Shown here piece by piece: positions 11,677 to 23,600 of a stretch of DNA of 64,000 nucleotides. How positions within the stretch are numbered: the first letter of the stretch is position 1; every line of letters starts with the position of its first letter. Source of the stretch: Imbricaverruca yamaguchii (Eukaryota > Arthropoda > Thecostraca > Neoverrucidae); contig JAOTOL010001656.1 of assembly GCA_034440575.1 (NCBI GenBank), positions 3,660,501 to 3,724,500 of the forward strand, given 5' to 3'. The notes beneath the pieces were generated by a model that made no database searches, had not been told where the DNA came from, and was given only the letters and a program-made list of their open reading frames with translations. A program made the translations under genes and the position numbers.

Positions 11677-12471
11677 ACCAGCGCAGTTTCTCCTATCAGA
11701 TCACCACACCCCGTCTCGTGGGGGGGATAGCAACCCCCTCTAAAATCCAAACTACGCGTAACACGAAAAAGAAAGAGGTGTCATCGGAAAGCGCTCGACG
11801 AGTAGGGTCCAGATCTACCCCTCAAAAGTGACGTCACTATGGGAGCTAGATTTTCACGACTTTTCACGACTTGCATTATGTTTTTGGCTCTGGGGAGTTC
11901 ATTTTGGGGATATTTAAAAAAAAATTGGAATCAGAAAAGGACAGCGAAGTTGACCAAGGCCATAAATTTGTTTGAACCAATTTTGTTTTCTTCAAATCTT
12001 GAGTTTTCAAGTTTTTTTTCCTTCTAATTTTCCTTTTGTAATGGGTAGAGCAGGCCAAGAAACTTTGTTGGTAGTCAACTTACCCTAATAAAAATGCTTA
12101 CTTTACCCAGAATCTTCGATTTTAACTGCAATAGGCAAATATACAAAATTTATATGTAGTCAAAAATGTAAAAAATAAAAATTCCTCGCGGACGTTTTGC
12201 TGCATCCATAAACATAACAAAACGCTGAAACTTTCGTTAAAATATCTGTATCGGTTAAAGCGTGACGACTGGTTGAACTTTTTTGGAGGTGACCTCACTT
12301 GATCTTGACTAACTCGTTGACCCTAGATGACCTGACTTTAAAATTTTGAAATGTCATGCCAAATTGATGCGGAAAGAGGTATGCAAAATTTTGACGCGCT
12401 GCCGCGCGGCGTTCGTTCACTATCCAGAAACAAATCTGAGGGGGGTTGAAGACCCCCCGAGACGGGACGGG
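11677..12471 (-). mobile_element. piggyBac-like TTAA MITE, copy 3 (inverted)
   Basis: Reverse-orientation copy of the family at 3203-3982. The 5' end of the element (right side here) reads ...GACGGGACGGG followed by TTAA (12472-12475). The other end is recognisable as CTAA (11673-11676) followed by a degenerate ACCAGCGCAGTTTCTCCTATC, which aligns to the CCCGCGCCGTCTTTCCGGTC end of the better copies. The shared GTGACGTCAC palindrome is at 11828-11837. It lies inside the decayed minisatellite seen on both sides, so it inserted after that array formed. Confidence 0.8.
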
Positions 12472-12539
12472 TTAAAGCACAGTCGCAAAGTCGATATGTA
12501 GGCCTACAACACCGACCGACATGGCCACTAAGAAACTGG

Positions 12540-12760
12540 GCACTAAACAAACACTTCGGGGCCTTTGAAAACACACCGGGTCCTCAAAAACACTTTGGGT
12601 CCATAAAGGCGAAACAATTTATATAGCGGCGGCCTCAATACACACCAGAGTCCAAACAAATTGTATCTAGGCCCTGAAGGATATTGGGAGGCTCTAACAC
12701 CATAGAGGGCCTCAAAATGAACATGAAGCCAGCACATCGGCTCGGTAGCTAATCTGGGAG
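12540..12760. repeat. Continuation of the decayed GGGNCC/AAAA minisatellite
   Basis: Same unit style as 10740-11672 (CTTCGGGGCC, CACCGGGTCCTC, CTTTGGGTCC separated by A-rich stretches). Its position directly after the MITE supports the view that the MITE split one older array. Confidence 0.45.
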
Positions 12761-13017
12761 CAGACTTAAGGTACAAAATTATGTAATTCAAAACTCAAAG
12801 AGGCATCCGGATTTCATTTTAGTCCGACAATGTGGAAAAAAATTTACCCTCCAAATGAAATTATTGAACTTTACAGCGAAGCTCCATATCAAACATTCTA
12901 TGACGTCAACAAATGGCGCAATGCCATCAATTAGTAGCAAGTAGCAAAGCGCATGGTGATTAGCATAAACTGCAGACGCCATAGAAGCGTACGAAGTGTG
13001 GCGGATGCGACGAATGC

Positions 13018-13502
13018 ACAAGGTGAGTGCACACGTGACACCGGATGAGTGCACACGTGGAACAGGGTGAGTGCACACGTGGCACATGGAGAGTGCACAC
13101 GTGGCACAGGGAGAGTGCACACGTGACACAGGGTGAGTGCACACGTGGAACAGGGTGAGTGCACACGTGGAACAGGGTGAGTGCACACGTGGGGGGTGCA
13201 CACGTGGAACAGGGTGAGTGCACACGTGGCACAGGGGGTGCAACGTGACGGGGCACGTGGCACAGGGAGAGTGCACACGTGGAACAGGGTGAGTGCACAC
13301 GTGGCACAGGGAGAGTGCACACGTGACACAGGGAGAGTGCACACGTGGCACAGGGAGAGTGCACACGTGGAACAGGGTGAGTGCACACGTGGCACAGGGA
13401 GAGTGCACACGTGACACAGGGAGAGTGCACACGTGGAACAGGGTGAGTGCACACGTGACACAAGGAGAGTGCACACGTGGCACAGGGCTAGTGCACACGT
13501 GC
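13018..13502. repeat. 22-bp minisatellite with one CACGTG E-box per unit
   Basis: About 21 units of GAGTGCACACGTGGCACAGG plus two bases, alternating between GGAACAGGGT, GGCACAGGGA and GACACAGGGA variants. Each full unit contains CACGTG, giving a regularly phased series of E-box motifs every 22 bp. Two units are shortened near 13185-13255. Frames translating to CHVCTLPVPRVHSP-like repeats are by-products of the array. Confidence 0.9.
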
Positions 13503-14899
13503 ACCAACGTTAATGTGATGGCACCCGTATGTCAAAAAATGAAATGCGTGAGATTAGAAGCTTTACGTTTACATCACTTGCACAGGTGCAATTTGAGCGA
13601 AGAAAGCTGACTTATCAAGGGATTTCTTAAGAAAAAATGAACTTCGAGCAGTGGGAGGGTGTTGAAATCCGGTAACTTAGGAACAGTGTTAGTAGGTTGC
13701 CCTTCCCCCAAACAGGAATAGTGCATTGTCACTAATGATTCTTCTTTTGAGCCGATTTGAAAAATAGTTATCCAAATCTGGGACTACGACAAAATGGATG
13801 GGGGAGGGCTGGGGCCTTTTCGATTGCGCTTGGCCCCTGACACAAATTCTTAGGACGCCACCGATTTAAGGCGTTAACAAAGTGCTTCAGCAGCCGCTCG
13901 CATCACCAGCCGGTATCCACGGAAGAAATGCCTGGTGTGACTAGACCTATGGCAGAGGTACTGGGGAAGCAATGGAAGTCAGGAAGAGATACAAATGCGT
14001 TGTATCTGTTGCTAAATAACAAAGTAGCAAAATAACAAAGTAAAGAAATAACAGTCATATGAATAGGCGACGTCATATGAATAGGCGATCGAAGTACCGG
14101 CGACGTACTTTGGATGTATCCACCATTCACTATCCGCGACAAACACGACTCGCTCGGCAGGAAAAACGTGGCATAAAATGCTCCACCATGCGTGGAAGCA
14201 CCAATCATCGCATGAATAATAACCTGCCGAAGTAATTAGCTGCGGCGCGAGTCTGTGTGGCATCGTCACGACAGCCACTGTATGGCCCTCTGAGACATTC
14301 ATGACAGTCGGGCCTCTTCCAGGAGCGGCGGCCTGTTTATGGGGAAGCGTGCCAACCGACCGCCGACCGGCTGTCGAACACTGACACCGACAAGCGTCGG
14401 GGTCGATCCTCTTTGAACGAGAACTACGTGACGACGTCCTGTCGGCCCCGCCGCCGCCAGGGTAACAATTCAGTGTGCATGACTGAAAGATCCGAGGTTC
14501 GAAAATGGAATAACAAGGCTGCTTTAATTCCACCGATGAATTAGCTTGTTTGGTGGCAAACTCCTCACATGCGCGACACCAGTGATGTGGACACAAGCGG
14601 CCTGGCTTTAGGAAACACCGTCATGGGGATAGGCGAAGCCATATGGGAAGGGTATGGATAATAAATAATCCCCCGCCCTCCGGTTTTCCACGATGCCCTG
14701 CGAACAAGTAGCCCAAAAGTATTGTACTGCTTATCTACAAACCACGTCTGGTGCCGATTGAACTTCGATACTTGAGAGGCAGAGGTTGATATCAGCCCCA
14801 CTAGGTTCCAGTAACCATCGGGAAGGGGCTCACGGCAACCGACCGCCGTTTGATGGAGCTAATGTCACAACATTTGCAAATCTTTTAGCAAAGCAGGAT
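13503..14899. other. Intergenic, no gene supported
   Basis: Contains open frames on the minus strand (for example 14012-14596) that show no recognisable motif and overlap each other. A 15-bp direct repeat, CATATGAATAGGCGA, occurs twice at 14056-14090. No further structure was seen. Confidence 0.35.
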
Positions 14900-15105
14900 A
14901 GGTGATATCAGGTCACCTGGTTGTGGTGATAGGTCTGGTGATGTGGTTCTGGTGATGATAGGTCAGGTGATGTCAGACCAGGGTAATCGAGATGAAGTGA
15001 TGTCAGGGCAGGGTGATGATAGGTCAGGTGATGTTAGGCCACTTGGTTGCGATGGTAAGTAGGGTGATGATAGGTCAGGTGATGTCAGGTCACCTAGTTG
15101 TTATT
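14900..15105. repeat. Degenerate GGTGATGATAGGTCAGGTGATGTCA-type tandem repeat
   Basis: Irregular repetition of GGTGATGATAGGTCAGGTGA and related text over about 200 bp, with imperfect units of roughly 25-60 bp. It is rich in AGGTCA and GGTCAC half-site motifs. Confidence 0.6.
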
Positions 15106-15808
15106 AATTCTTCTTTTTCGATGGGGGGAGGGGGTGGGGAGCACACAGCCACTCTAGGACCGGATGGGTCGCGTTTTAACTATAGGGAGCAATACATTCT
15201 GTGTTGGGATGTTTTGTCAGTTTTGAGGGGAAACCGAGCATACCTCAAAATTCAATTATCTATCCAATGTATGAAGAGTCGTCACTGTAAGCCAAACAGT
15301 TATGGTATGCTGTGATGTGGTATATTGAACTATGAGCATTGAACATGTGATGCCTCATACGTTCGCATCTATTAGTGCACCAGTGGGAAGGGGCCAATGG
15401 GGCCATGGCCCCTCGGGGTTTCGGAGGGTGCACATTTTGGCGTCTGGATTTAGTTCGATGAAGAGTCCAGGGAATTTGTAGGCCCGGTTGGGGACAAGAA
15501 GGACCCCTGGGGGATGGAGAAGCCCGTGGAAGCTGGAGGTCTTGAGCATGACCCCCAAAATGATTACCCCCGTCGTAAAGTTGGGGTTGTGCCCCTGATC
15601 GCATTAGATGCTGCACCATCTGCTGGTGGCTGAGGTCTGACATCAAAGGAGCCATGCATCTATCTCTCATGAGTTGGGCTTGTAAGCTATCCCAGGGGAA
15701 GGAAGGGGCATGGGTTGGACTCCCACACGACACCCATGATTCTGGCCCCCACAGTGACGCTGGAAGGGGAGCTCTCGGCAGCCGGAAAGGAAGCTCTCGC
15801 ATATTTAA
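15106..15808. other. Intergenic, no gene supported
   Basis: GC-rich and CCCC/GGGG-rich sequence with open frames on both strands (15260-15823 minus, 15715-15951 plus) that lack recognisable domains. Nothing can be assigned. Confidence 0.35.
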
Positions 15809-16671
15809 ACCTTGTCGACGCATTGACGGTTCGCACGTCCAGCGGTCCGCGCCAACTTCGCCGGTCCGGGGGTCAGATGTCTGTTCCCCCTAAGATCTCT
15901 AGAACTATGCTAGCTAGCGACAAACGGAAAAAGGCGTTGGATGGCTGGTGACAAGCTCTATCGAAAGTGTTTGAGCCATTTTTCGCTCAGGTCAATATTC
16001 AGGTCACTAGGTCATCATAGGTCAAATTCGACCAGATCGGGTGGGACTCTCAGATACTGACACATATCTCAGGACCTGCAACAGATAGAAACAAACGGCG
16101 AACGCTATTCGACAGTCCTTCAAATGTGCTATCGACAATAGGCGGTGTGATTTAAGGTCAGGCCAACCGAAACTATGACCTCAGGTCAAGGTAATGAATT
16201 AGGGAGGGCATGTAATGCATCAATCGACACGTCTTGTCGATACAAGCACAATGACGGTAATCTCAACCTTCTAGCTCATTGTAGTGCGACATAATGCGCA
16301 TAAATGTGCTAGTGATCTCAGGTGACCTCAGATGACCTTGGTGAGGTCACTGAGCAAAAATGTCAGCGGTAACATAGCTTCCAACTACACGCCACAACCG
16401 TTATGAGGTCATTCTGAGATCAAATATGTAACCAGGAAACATTTGTATATTTTGCCATAGCCCTGTAATGGGGGAAGCCATGGCCGCGACCTGACCTCAG
16501 GTCAATGTTACCAAAAAGACCCGAGATATATATTATGGTCCCTGATGAGATCGTGACGTGTTATAAGTTTTAAAGCAATCGCCCAATTATTGTGGAAGTT
16601 ATGCCACCTAGAACTCCGAGTTATGAGGTCACTTCGCCTGCCCTGGTGACCCAACCTGAAATGACTAAGGG
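15809..16671. mobile_element. Possible second TTAA-flanked element, AGGTCA-rich
   Basis: The block holds about ten AGGTCA and several TGACCT hexamers, including palindromic GACCTCAGGTCA arrangements. Its right edge is AAGGGTTAA (TTAA at 16672-16675), i.e. an inverted TTAACCCTTAGTC. A candidate left edge, TTAAACCTTGTCG, lies at 15805-15817. The two ends agree only roughly, so this is tentative. It could equally be an ordinary dispersed repeat with a chance TTAA. Confidence 0.25.
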
Positions 16672-16675
16672 TTAA

Positions 16676-18047
16676 AAATGTATGAGATTATGCGGAAAAG
16701 ACTAATGAGCAGCCATGCGAGGTTTGGCCTTCCTAACCCGATTAGTATGGGGGCATATTAGGAAAAACCGCAGGGGGGGGGGGGGGGGCAGATATCTGCC
16801 CTGCCGGACGTGCGCTTGTTAAGGAATGGTAATTATCACATCCAGAAATTCGCGAAGCATGTTCACATGGCGGCGCAAAAAGCACTGAGATCAGCGCCGG
16901 CGTTTATGGCTCCCGCAAGCTTAACCTCTCCCATTGCACCAAAAGCATACTATTTCAACAATACCTACCTACACATCTGTGTAACCAAAGCAGTCTGCAA
17001 ACAACACAATATGGCTGTAAGAAACACTTGTAGTTGTGTCTGTATTGATTGCCGCCAAGTGCTCACTAAACATTTGCGATAGTAATAATGCTACTGCGGA
17101 CCCTGGCTGGCTGTGCATGACCATCCAGTTTACTGGTGCGATATGTCAAACAAGGTTGTCGGTTCGCTCGGAGCCGTGTACACGGAATTCGCAGAGACCT
17201 GCGACTGCCGTCCTTGGTCGTTAACATTGCAGAGCAAAACACCACCCTGAATGGACGCACCCCCAGAAGAAGCCCATCAGCAATGCTAAGCATGGGAGAA
17301 TGCTCGGAACATGTGGGTCGTCCCCTGCAAAACATATCCTCGTCCTGCCAATACCAGCATCTGGGTCAGTTTTTGCGGCTGCTGCCATGGTCACACAATT
17401 ATTGCAGACTCACAGACGGGCAGGCGGCGGCCCAGGTCCGCGCCACTCGCCGTCACCGCCCTCGGCCCAGATTTTTCGTTGCAGTTTTTGTCGCAAATAT
17501 CCGCACCGGCTGCCAGCGAAAGCCCCAGCGCGTGGCGATGGGTGTGCAGAAAAACGGCAGCAAAACATCGGGCAAAACATCTGGCGGCCGTCACCCCACA
17601 AGAGAGGACGCTAACCGCGTGACCTCGGGGTCGGGGAGGCGGAGGTCAGGAGAGTCACTCTCACTGGACCGGACGTCTGTTGTCACGGTTTATTGCGTGG
17701 GAGCTGGTGGGGCTCGGGCCATTTCAGTATATTCATACATGCATATACATATCCCCATTATGTCATGCCGACGACATCTAATCGTCCTACTATAGAAATA
17801 CATTCAAAGTATATTTCTTGCCCGATGCCGGTCAATTTTTTTTAACCGAGTTCCTACGCATTCCAAATCACGCAAAAGGTGTGTTCGCCGAATATTCGTC
17901 CAGGCGTAAATATTGTAGATAATGTTCGTGCAGTTATGCGCACCTGAATTGAGGACACATCAGTGATAGGCTGGGAATGATAAGCGCGTACTTATCATTC
18001 ACAGTGTTTCATGACTTACTCAACGCACATCGACTACGAAATGCTTA
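16676..18047. other. Intergenic, G-run and GC-rich frames, no gene supported
   Basis: A run of about 18 G residues at 16771-16788. A 219-residue plus-strand frame at 17136-17795 and overlapping frames on both strands lie in GC-rich DNA. Their translations are arginine- and serine-rich and match nothing I recognise. No promoter, RNA gene or element is evident. Confidence 0.35.
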
Positions 18048-18296
18048 CCGGCAGCAGACTGGGCTTGGTCAGGAACATGTAAGGGAGGTTTGATAAGGCA
18101 CATGTAAGACAGGTTTGATGAAGAACATATAAGGCAGGCTTAGTCAGGTAAGGAAGGTTTAGTGAGGTACATGTAAGGCACGCTTGGTGAGTGACACGTA
18201 AAGCAGCTTTGGTGAGGAACATGTAAGGCATGTTTGGTGAAATACATGTAAGGCAAGTTTGGTGGGGAGCATGGAAAGCAGGTTTGGTGAGGTACA
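18048..18296. repeat. 25-bp minisatellite, left part
   Basis: About ten 25-bp units of the form ACATGTAAGGCAGGTTTGGTGAGG plus one base, with many substitutions. The array stops abruptly at TTAA (18297-18300), where a MITE begins, and resumes after it at 19125. Confidence 0.8.
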
Positions 18297-18300
18297 TTAA

Positions 18301-19120
18301 CCCATCCCGTCTCGTGGGGTGCCTTCAACCGCCCCCCTCAGTTTTTTTTTCCGCGGGTAGTGGACGAACGGCGCGCGGCATCGCACACAAATTTGGCATA
18401 CCTTTTCCCACATCAATTTGACACGAGGTTGCACAATTCTGAAGTCAGGTAATCTAGGGTCAACGAGTTAGTCAACGTCAAGTGAGGTCACTTCCAAAAA
18501 CGTTCAACCAGTCGTCACGCTTTAACGGATACAGATATTTCAATGAAACTTTCAGCGTTTGCTTATCTTTAGGGATGCAACAAAACGTACGAGTGAAATT
18601 TTTAATTTTTTCGTTTTTGACTACATATAAATATTACGTATTTGCCAAATTGCAGTTCAAATAGAGGATTCTGGCTAAAGTAAGCATTTTTATTAGGGAA
18701 AGTTGACTTCCAACAACGTTTCTTGGTCTGCTCTACCCATTAGAAAAGAAAATTTAAAGAAAACTTGAAAACTAAAAATTTTGAAATGTCCAAAAAATGG
18801 TGGGGGGATTAAACCACTGGTCGATTTCGCTGTCATTTTCTCATTCGAATACATTTTGTTTTCTCATATATCCCCCAATATGAACTCCCCAGAGCCAAAA
18901 ACATAATGTAAGTCGTGAAAAGTCGTGAAAATCTAGCTACCCTGGTGACGTCACTTTCGCGGGGAAATTTTTGGGGGTGGACCCGGACCCTACTCGTCGG
19001 TCGCTTTCCGATAACATCTCTTTCGTTTTCGTGCGATGCTTAGTTTATATTTTAGAGGGGGTTACTAACCGCCCCCCCCCGAGACGGGGTGTGAGGATCT
19101 GACCGGAAAGACGGCGCGGG
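18301..19120 (+). mobile_element. piggyBac-like TTAA MITE, copy 2, inserted in a minisatellite
   Basis: An 820-bp copy starting CCCATCCCGTCTCG after TTAA (18297-18300) and ending AGACGGCGCGGG before TAAA (19121-19124, a one-base change from TTAA). It contains the family landmarks, including GTGACGTCAC at 18945-18954. The flanks are both the same 25-bp minisatellite. Removing the element together with one TTAA restores a unit reading GGTACATTAAGGCAG, close to the array consensus GGTACATGTAAGGCAG. This reconstructed empty site is direct evidence for insertion with TTAA duplication. Confidence 0.88.
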
Positions 19121-19124
19121 TAAA

Positions 19125-19170
19125 GGCAGATTTGATGAGAAGCATGAAGAGCAGGTTCGGTGAGGAGCAC
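19125..19170. repeat. 25-bp minisatellite, right part
   Basis: GGCAGATTTGATGAGAAGCA and GAGCAGGTTCGGTGAGGAGC continue the 25-bp array interrupted by the MITE. Confidence 0.75.
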
Positions 19171-20653
19171 GGAGGACACATTTGCGATTGTCATCTCCCG
19201 TGGTGTCACATCTTATCCTTGCTGCAATTGCCAACATGGTGTGAGAGCTCGCTTGCAGCACCTGTCGGAAGTAGTAGCCGACGAACGTGTGGTGTACCCA
19301 GGTGATAATGCATTCTAGCTGCACATTTTACCACCATTGGGCACATTCGTGATGTTGCTAATGCTTAGCTACATTGCTTTCTTTTCTAACAACTTTCAAC
19401 AATAAGTTTTCGAAGGCAATAAATAAAAGTATAAATATAAGACGTGCTTATGAGCATTTGTTGCTAAGCGCGGCATGCACCGGTTGGTTGTAGTGTAAAA
19501 GAAAGAAACCAAGACACATTTTTGAAGTTGTACAGCAGGATTTCACTTGAAAAAGGTTATCGATCATTCACCACGCTTAGCACAATTCTGGCCAATACCA
19601 GGTGACCTGTAACTTCACGAATCCCCACGAACCAGCTGGCGAAGCCATACATCTGTTTTGCTTCTGGACATCATCGGTGTAGACCAATGCACCTGCTTCG
19701 GATGCGGTAAGCCTTCGGTTTCGATCTGACCGCGGGCGAACTGCTGCCCGGCCAGCCGTTGCCGGGAGATGCCAGTGACTGGGCACTGTTCGCTGTGTCA
19801 CCGGATGAACGCTGATCGAGCAGCGCCAGCGGCATCGTGTTTACGAGCATGATCCGCGTTAAAAAAATGTTTCGTTTAAATATGTTTGTTGGTCCAGTGG
19901 CATGCCACGAGGGCAGTCTCGCCTCGTCTCGGCGGCAGCCTGGCCGACCCAAACGACGTCTACTCGAGGAGCAAGCTGGTGATTTACACCCGTGTCGGCC
20001 CGGCTCTGGCTGTCGTGCACGTGCAACACGTGTAACTCTATTCATCATTTTCTGCTTACCTGTCTCAAATATGATTTGCATCGTCTCCACCTCATATCGT
20101 ACATTGCCCAACATCGTCTTCCACTTTCACTGAGCATCTCGGTGGCAAGCACCCAAACCACTTTTCCTTGAACTACTTTTAACCTTTTGCATAGCACCAA
20201 ATTCCAACAAGCTATTTAAAGCCAAAAGGTATTATCCTCTCCGCTCTCATACTCCACATACACATAGGTTATTTTGCACTAGGTAGACAGGGACCGATCC
20301 AATTTGGCCACTACGGATGGGTCTCCCTATATATTGTACATGTTTTTACCTACGGATTTCACAAGCATCTTGGTTTTCCCTTCTCAGGTTTTTTCCAAGT
20401 TCTGGCTTAAACATACACCAACATAGTCAAGGTCGGGCCTGACGCCCACGACTCGCCCTGGGCGCCGGTCCTCCGCTTCGTTTCAGGCCGCAGGTGGGCC
20501 GCGGAGCCTGCCCGAAGGTTGTACACTCGGGCAGGTCCGCCAAAATGTTCTTGTTAGTTAGTTATTTGAGCTTAGAGACGCTTCGACCAAAACGTGATCA
20601 GTTAGCGCCCATAACTTCCAGTTCAGCGTTTCAGTTAGCTAAGCGGGCAGGCG
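19171..20653. other. Intergenic, no gene supported
   Basis: No recognisable domain. A minus-strand frame (20114 to 20060) ends at a good donor-like CAG|GTAAGC, but the frame is short and lacks a convincing acceptor. The sequence just left of the retrotransposon (20460-20650) may be its 3' untranslated part. Confidence 0.35.
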
Positions 20654-23600
20654 CTACCGGGGTGAGTAAATGGCATGACACCAGATCGCTCTCAGAAAGC
20701 GGAATATGTTCCAAGAATTAACTATGACTGAGTCATTAGCCAGGGCATCACGAAATGTCTTGAGCCGTGTAGTATTTCCATAGGACGGCCCTCGCTCTGT
20801 CGAGGACTATTCGTACGAGAAAAGCACATGACCCACAGGCAGGCTCCCAAAACAGCGGGGACATTGGGGTCTCTCGTCGCCGCAAATAAGGTATGTAGCA
20901 TGTGTGTGGCCGAGGCGCAATCTGCACAGCGTCAACTCGTCACTTCTGGATCTGTGGTAGCACGATGGCCAGACTCCAGGGTGCGGTTTTATCGTGTGTA
21001 GCCTATTGTTGGTCTGTGCGCTCCAGTTAATCTGCCACTTGGTGTTCATAAATTAAGATATTCCGGGGAGATGGTCCTAGGCTGGCAGTTAAAAAACACG
21101 TGTTTGTGGTCCTGGGCAGCCCATTTCGCTGCAGAATCGGCGAGTTCATTTCCCGATACTCCCACATGGCTGGGGATCCAGCACCACCGCACAGTCTTCC
21201 CATCCCGATGCATAGCAGTCAGACGAGTCAAAATATCAATGAGTAATGGATCAGATGGGTAAAAACCAGTCAGTGCCAAAAGACTGGAAAGAAAATCGGA
21301 TATAATGACATACTCAACACCCCGTGAAATATCGACGTAGGAAAGTGCTTTGATTATTGCAACGAGCTCCAAACTGTGCACCGAGGCATACATAGGTAAA
21401 GTAAAGCAGCTGTCAGAGGAACCGCACACAAACGCAGATTCCACTTCACTGTCACCCTTCGACCCATCTGTAAAATGCGTGTACAGCCTTCACACGTTTC
21501 TAAATGCTCCAAAGTTTTCATCCGAAACAGCTCAGTTGGAACATCGCCATTACGCATCGCTGCGAGTGTCAGATCAACTGCAGGAGACACCAGATTCCAC
21601 GGGGGTATCGATAACTGCTGCACGCACATCACTCGACGCACTCTCGTATCGCTCTCCTGAAGGAGCTTCCGTATACGTATACAGAAAGGCAAGGCTGCCC
21701 CATGTTGCCCACTGCGGAAGATTGTCAACGTGTGACGCGCGAGCACCGCTGGGTACGTGGGGTGGATAGGAAACTGACGCAACCTGCAGGCGTACCATGT
21801 GCCAATCATTTCCCTTCTCAACGCTAGTGGTGACTCATTGATTTCCGCCAGCAAACTAAGGATTGGTGAGGTTCGAAATGCTCCGATAATGATGCGTATT
21901 GCCGCATGGTGTACCGTGTCAAGGATACGCTTATTGGTAGCGCATGCGCTGTCATACACATAGCACGTGTATTCCAGCTTGGATTGAATCAAGGACCGGT
22001 ACAACATCAGTGTTTTACGATCCGCACCATACGAAGTTCGTGATATGCACTTCAATACGTTTATTGATTTACACCACCTTTCTCTCAATGTTTCAATATC
22101 TTGTTTGTACGTCAAACGACTATCAAACTGTACCTCGAGGAAATTCGCGGTTGGGTGAACAGGAATAGGTGAGTCATTCAACCTCGTATTCAGTTCTTGA
22201 AAGCACCGCCTACGACAGCATTGCAACAGTTTTGTCTGTGGAGAAGCGGAGTCCATTTACAACACTCCATCTTTGGAGGTGGTTCACCGCAAGCTGTAAC
22301 TGTCGTATTAGCGATGATGTGTTGGAGCCAGACGACCACATAGCATAGTCGTCGGCGAACAACGATCGTCCTATTCTACGAGACAGTGTATACCCGATAT
22401 CATTTATTAATACAGCAAATAAGACAACACTCAGAGCACTTCCCTATGCAATAATATACTCATTTAAAGCAATGGGAACCCTCATGTCGTACCTGGACGC
22501 AGGAGAAGCGATCCTAGAATAATTCCTGTAGGAAAACTCCAAAATCTCCGCGTATTCCACACTTCCTTGGTTTTGGTACGATTCCATGTCATCATGGTGC
22601 ATCATAGGCTCCTTCTATGTCGAAAAAGGTCGTTCCCACATGTTGTCGGCGTTTAAAAACGACCCGAGTGACGGTGTCAGATGCTAAAAGATGATCCGTC
22701 GTGCAACGATACTTTCTAAAACCACATTGTGCGTTAGTAAAAAGAAATAATGTGCTTCCAGAAAACAGGTCAATCGCACTTTGGCCATTTTTCCAGGAGC
22801 TTGCAAAGACACGAGGTCAGGGAAATTCGCCGATAGTGCAGTGGGTCTAGACCACTCTTTCCTGGTTTTAGAACAGGGACCACTATGGCTTCCCGTCAAA
22901 ACGCCGGGAAGTAGCCTTCCTCCCATACTCTACTGAACGACACCAAAAATGCGTCGAGTACTCGCAAAGGTAGGTGTTTTCACGTGTAATTATGAATTCC
23001 ATCAGCTCCTTCTGCCACGCTCATTAGACATCCGATCGCGGAAGGCAGCTCATGAACACTAAATGGTTCCTTATATCACAGATTATCAGACGTTGAAAAA
23101 TATATTGCCTCAGCTTCTGATTTCGCCTTTGTGCGGATACATTTTGAATAATAATTTCCATCTCCACTGCGGGCTGATACGGCCCGAAATATTTCCTCGA
23201 CAACCTCAGTGGGGCGGATCACGTCAACTCCAGTTACACCTAGTACGGGAATGTATTATACTTGCTATTAATGCGTATAACACGGACCAAACTTGGGTCG
23301 TTGGGGTAAATCGATTAATAGAAGACACATTCTATATATGATCTTCACATATCTTCTGGTATAATTCGGCGTGCTATGTCTCGTACCTTTTGAAATGCAA
23401 TCAAGTTTGCCTGGCCGCTGTTTCTGTCAAGTGTTTTGCATGCTCGCTTACGTGCGCGTATAGCGTCACGGCATTTTGTTGACTACCATGGAACTGGTGA
23501 GCGCCGTGGAGCACCAGATGTTCGTGGAATAGTGGAATCGGCGGACTGAATAAGCATCTATGTAAACTGCTCCACCAAGAGACCACAGCCATCAGCATTA

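Noticed and set aside
17136..17795. 219-residue plus-strand frame
   Set aside because: GC-rich DNA with overlapping frames on both strands, no motif, no splice support.
20060..20114. Possible first exon on the minus strand ending at CAG|GTAAGC
   Set aside because: Good donor only. Very short frame, stop just upstream, no downstream exon found.
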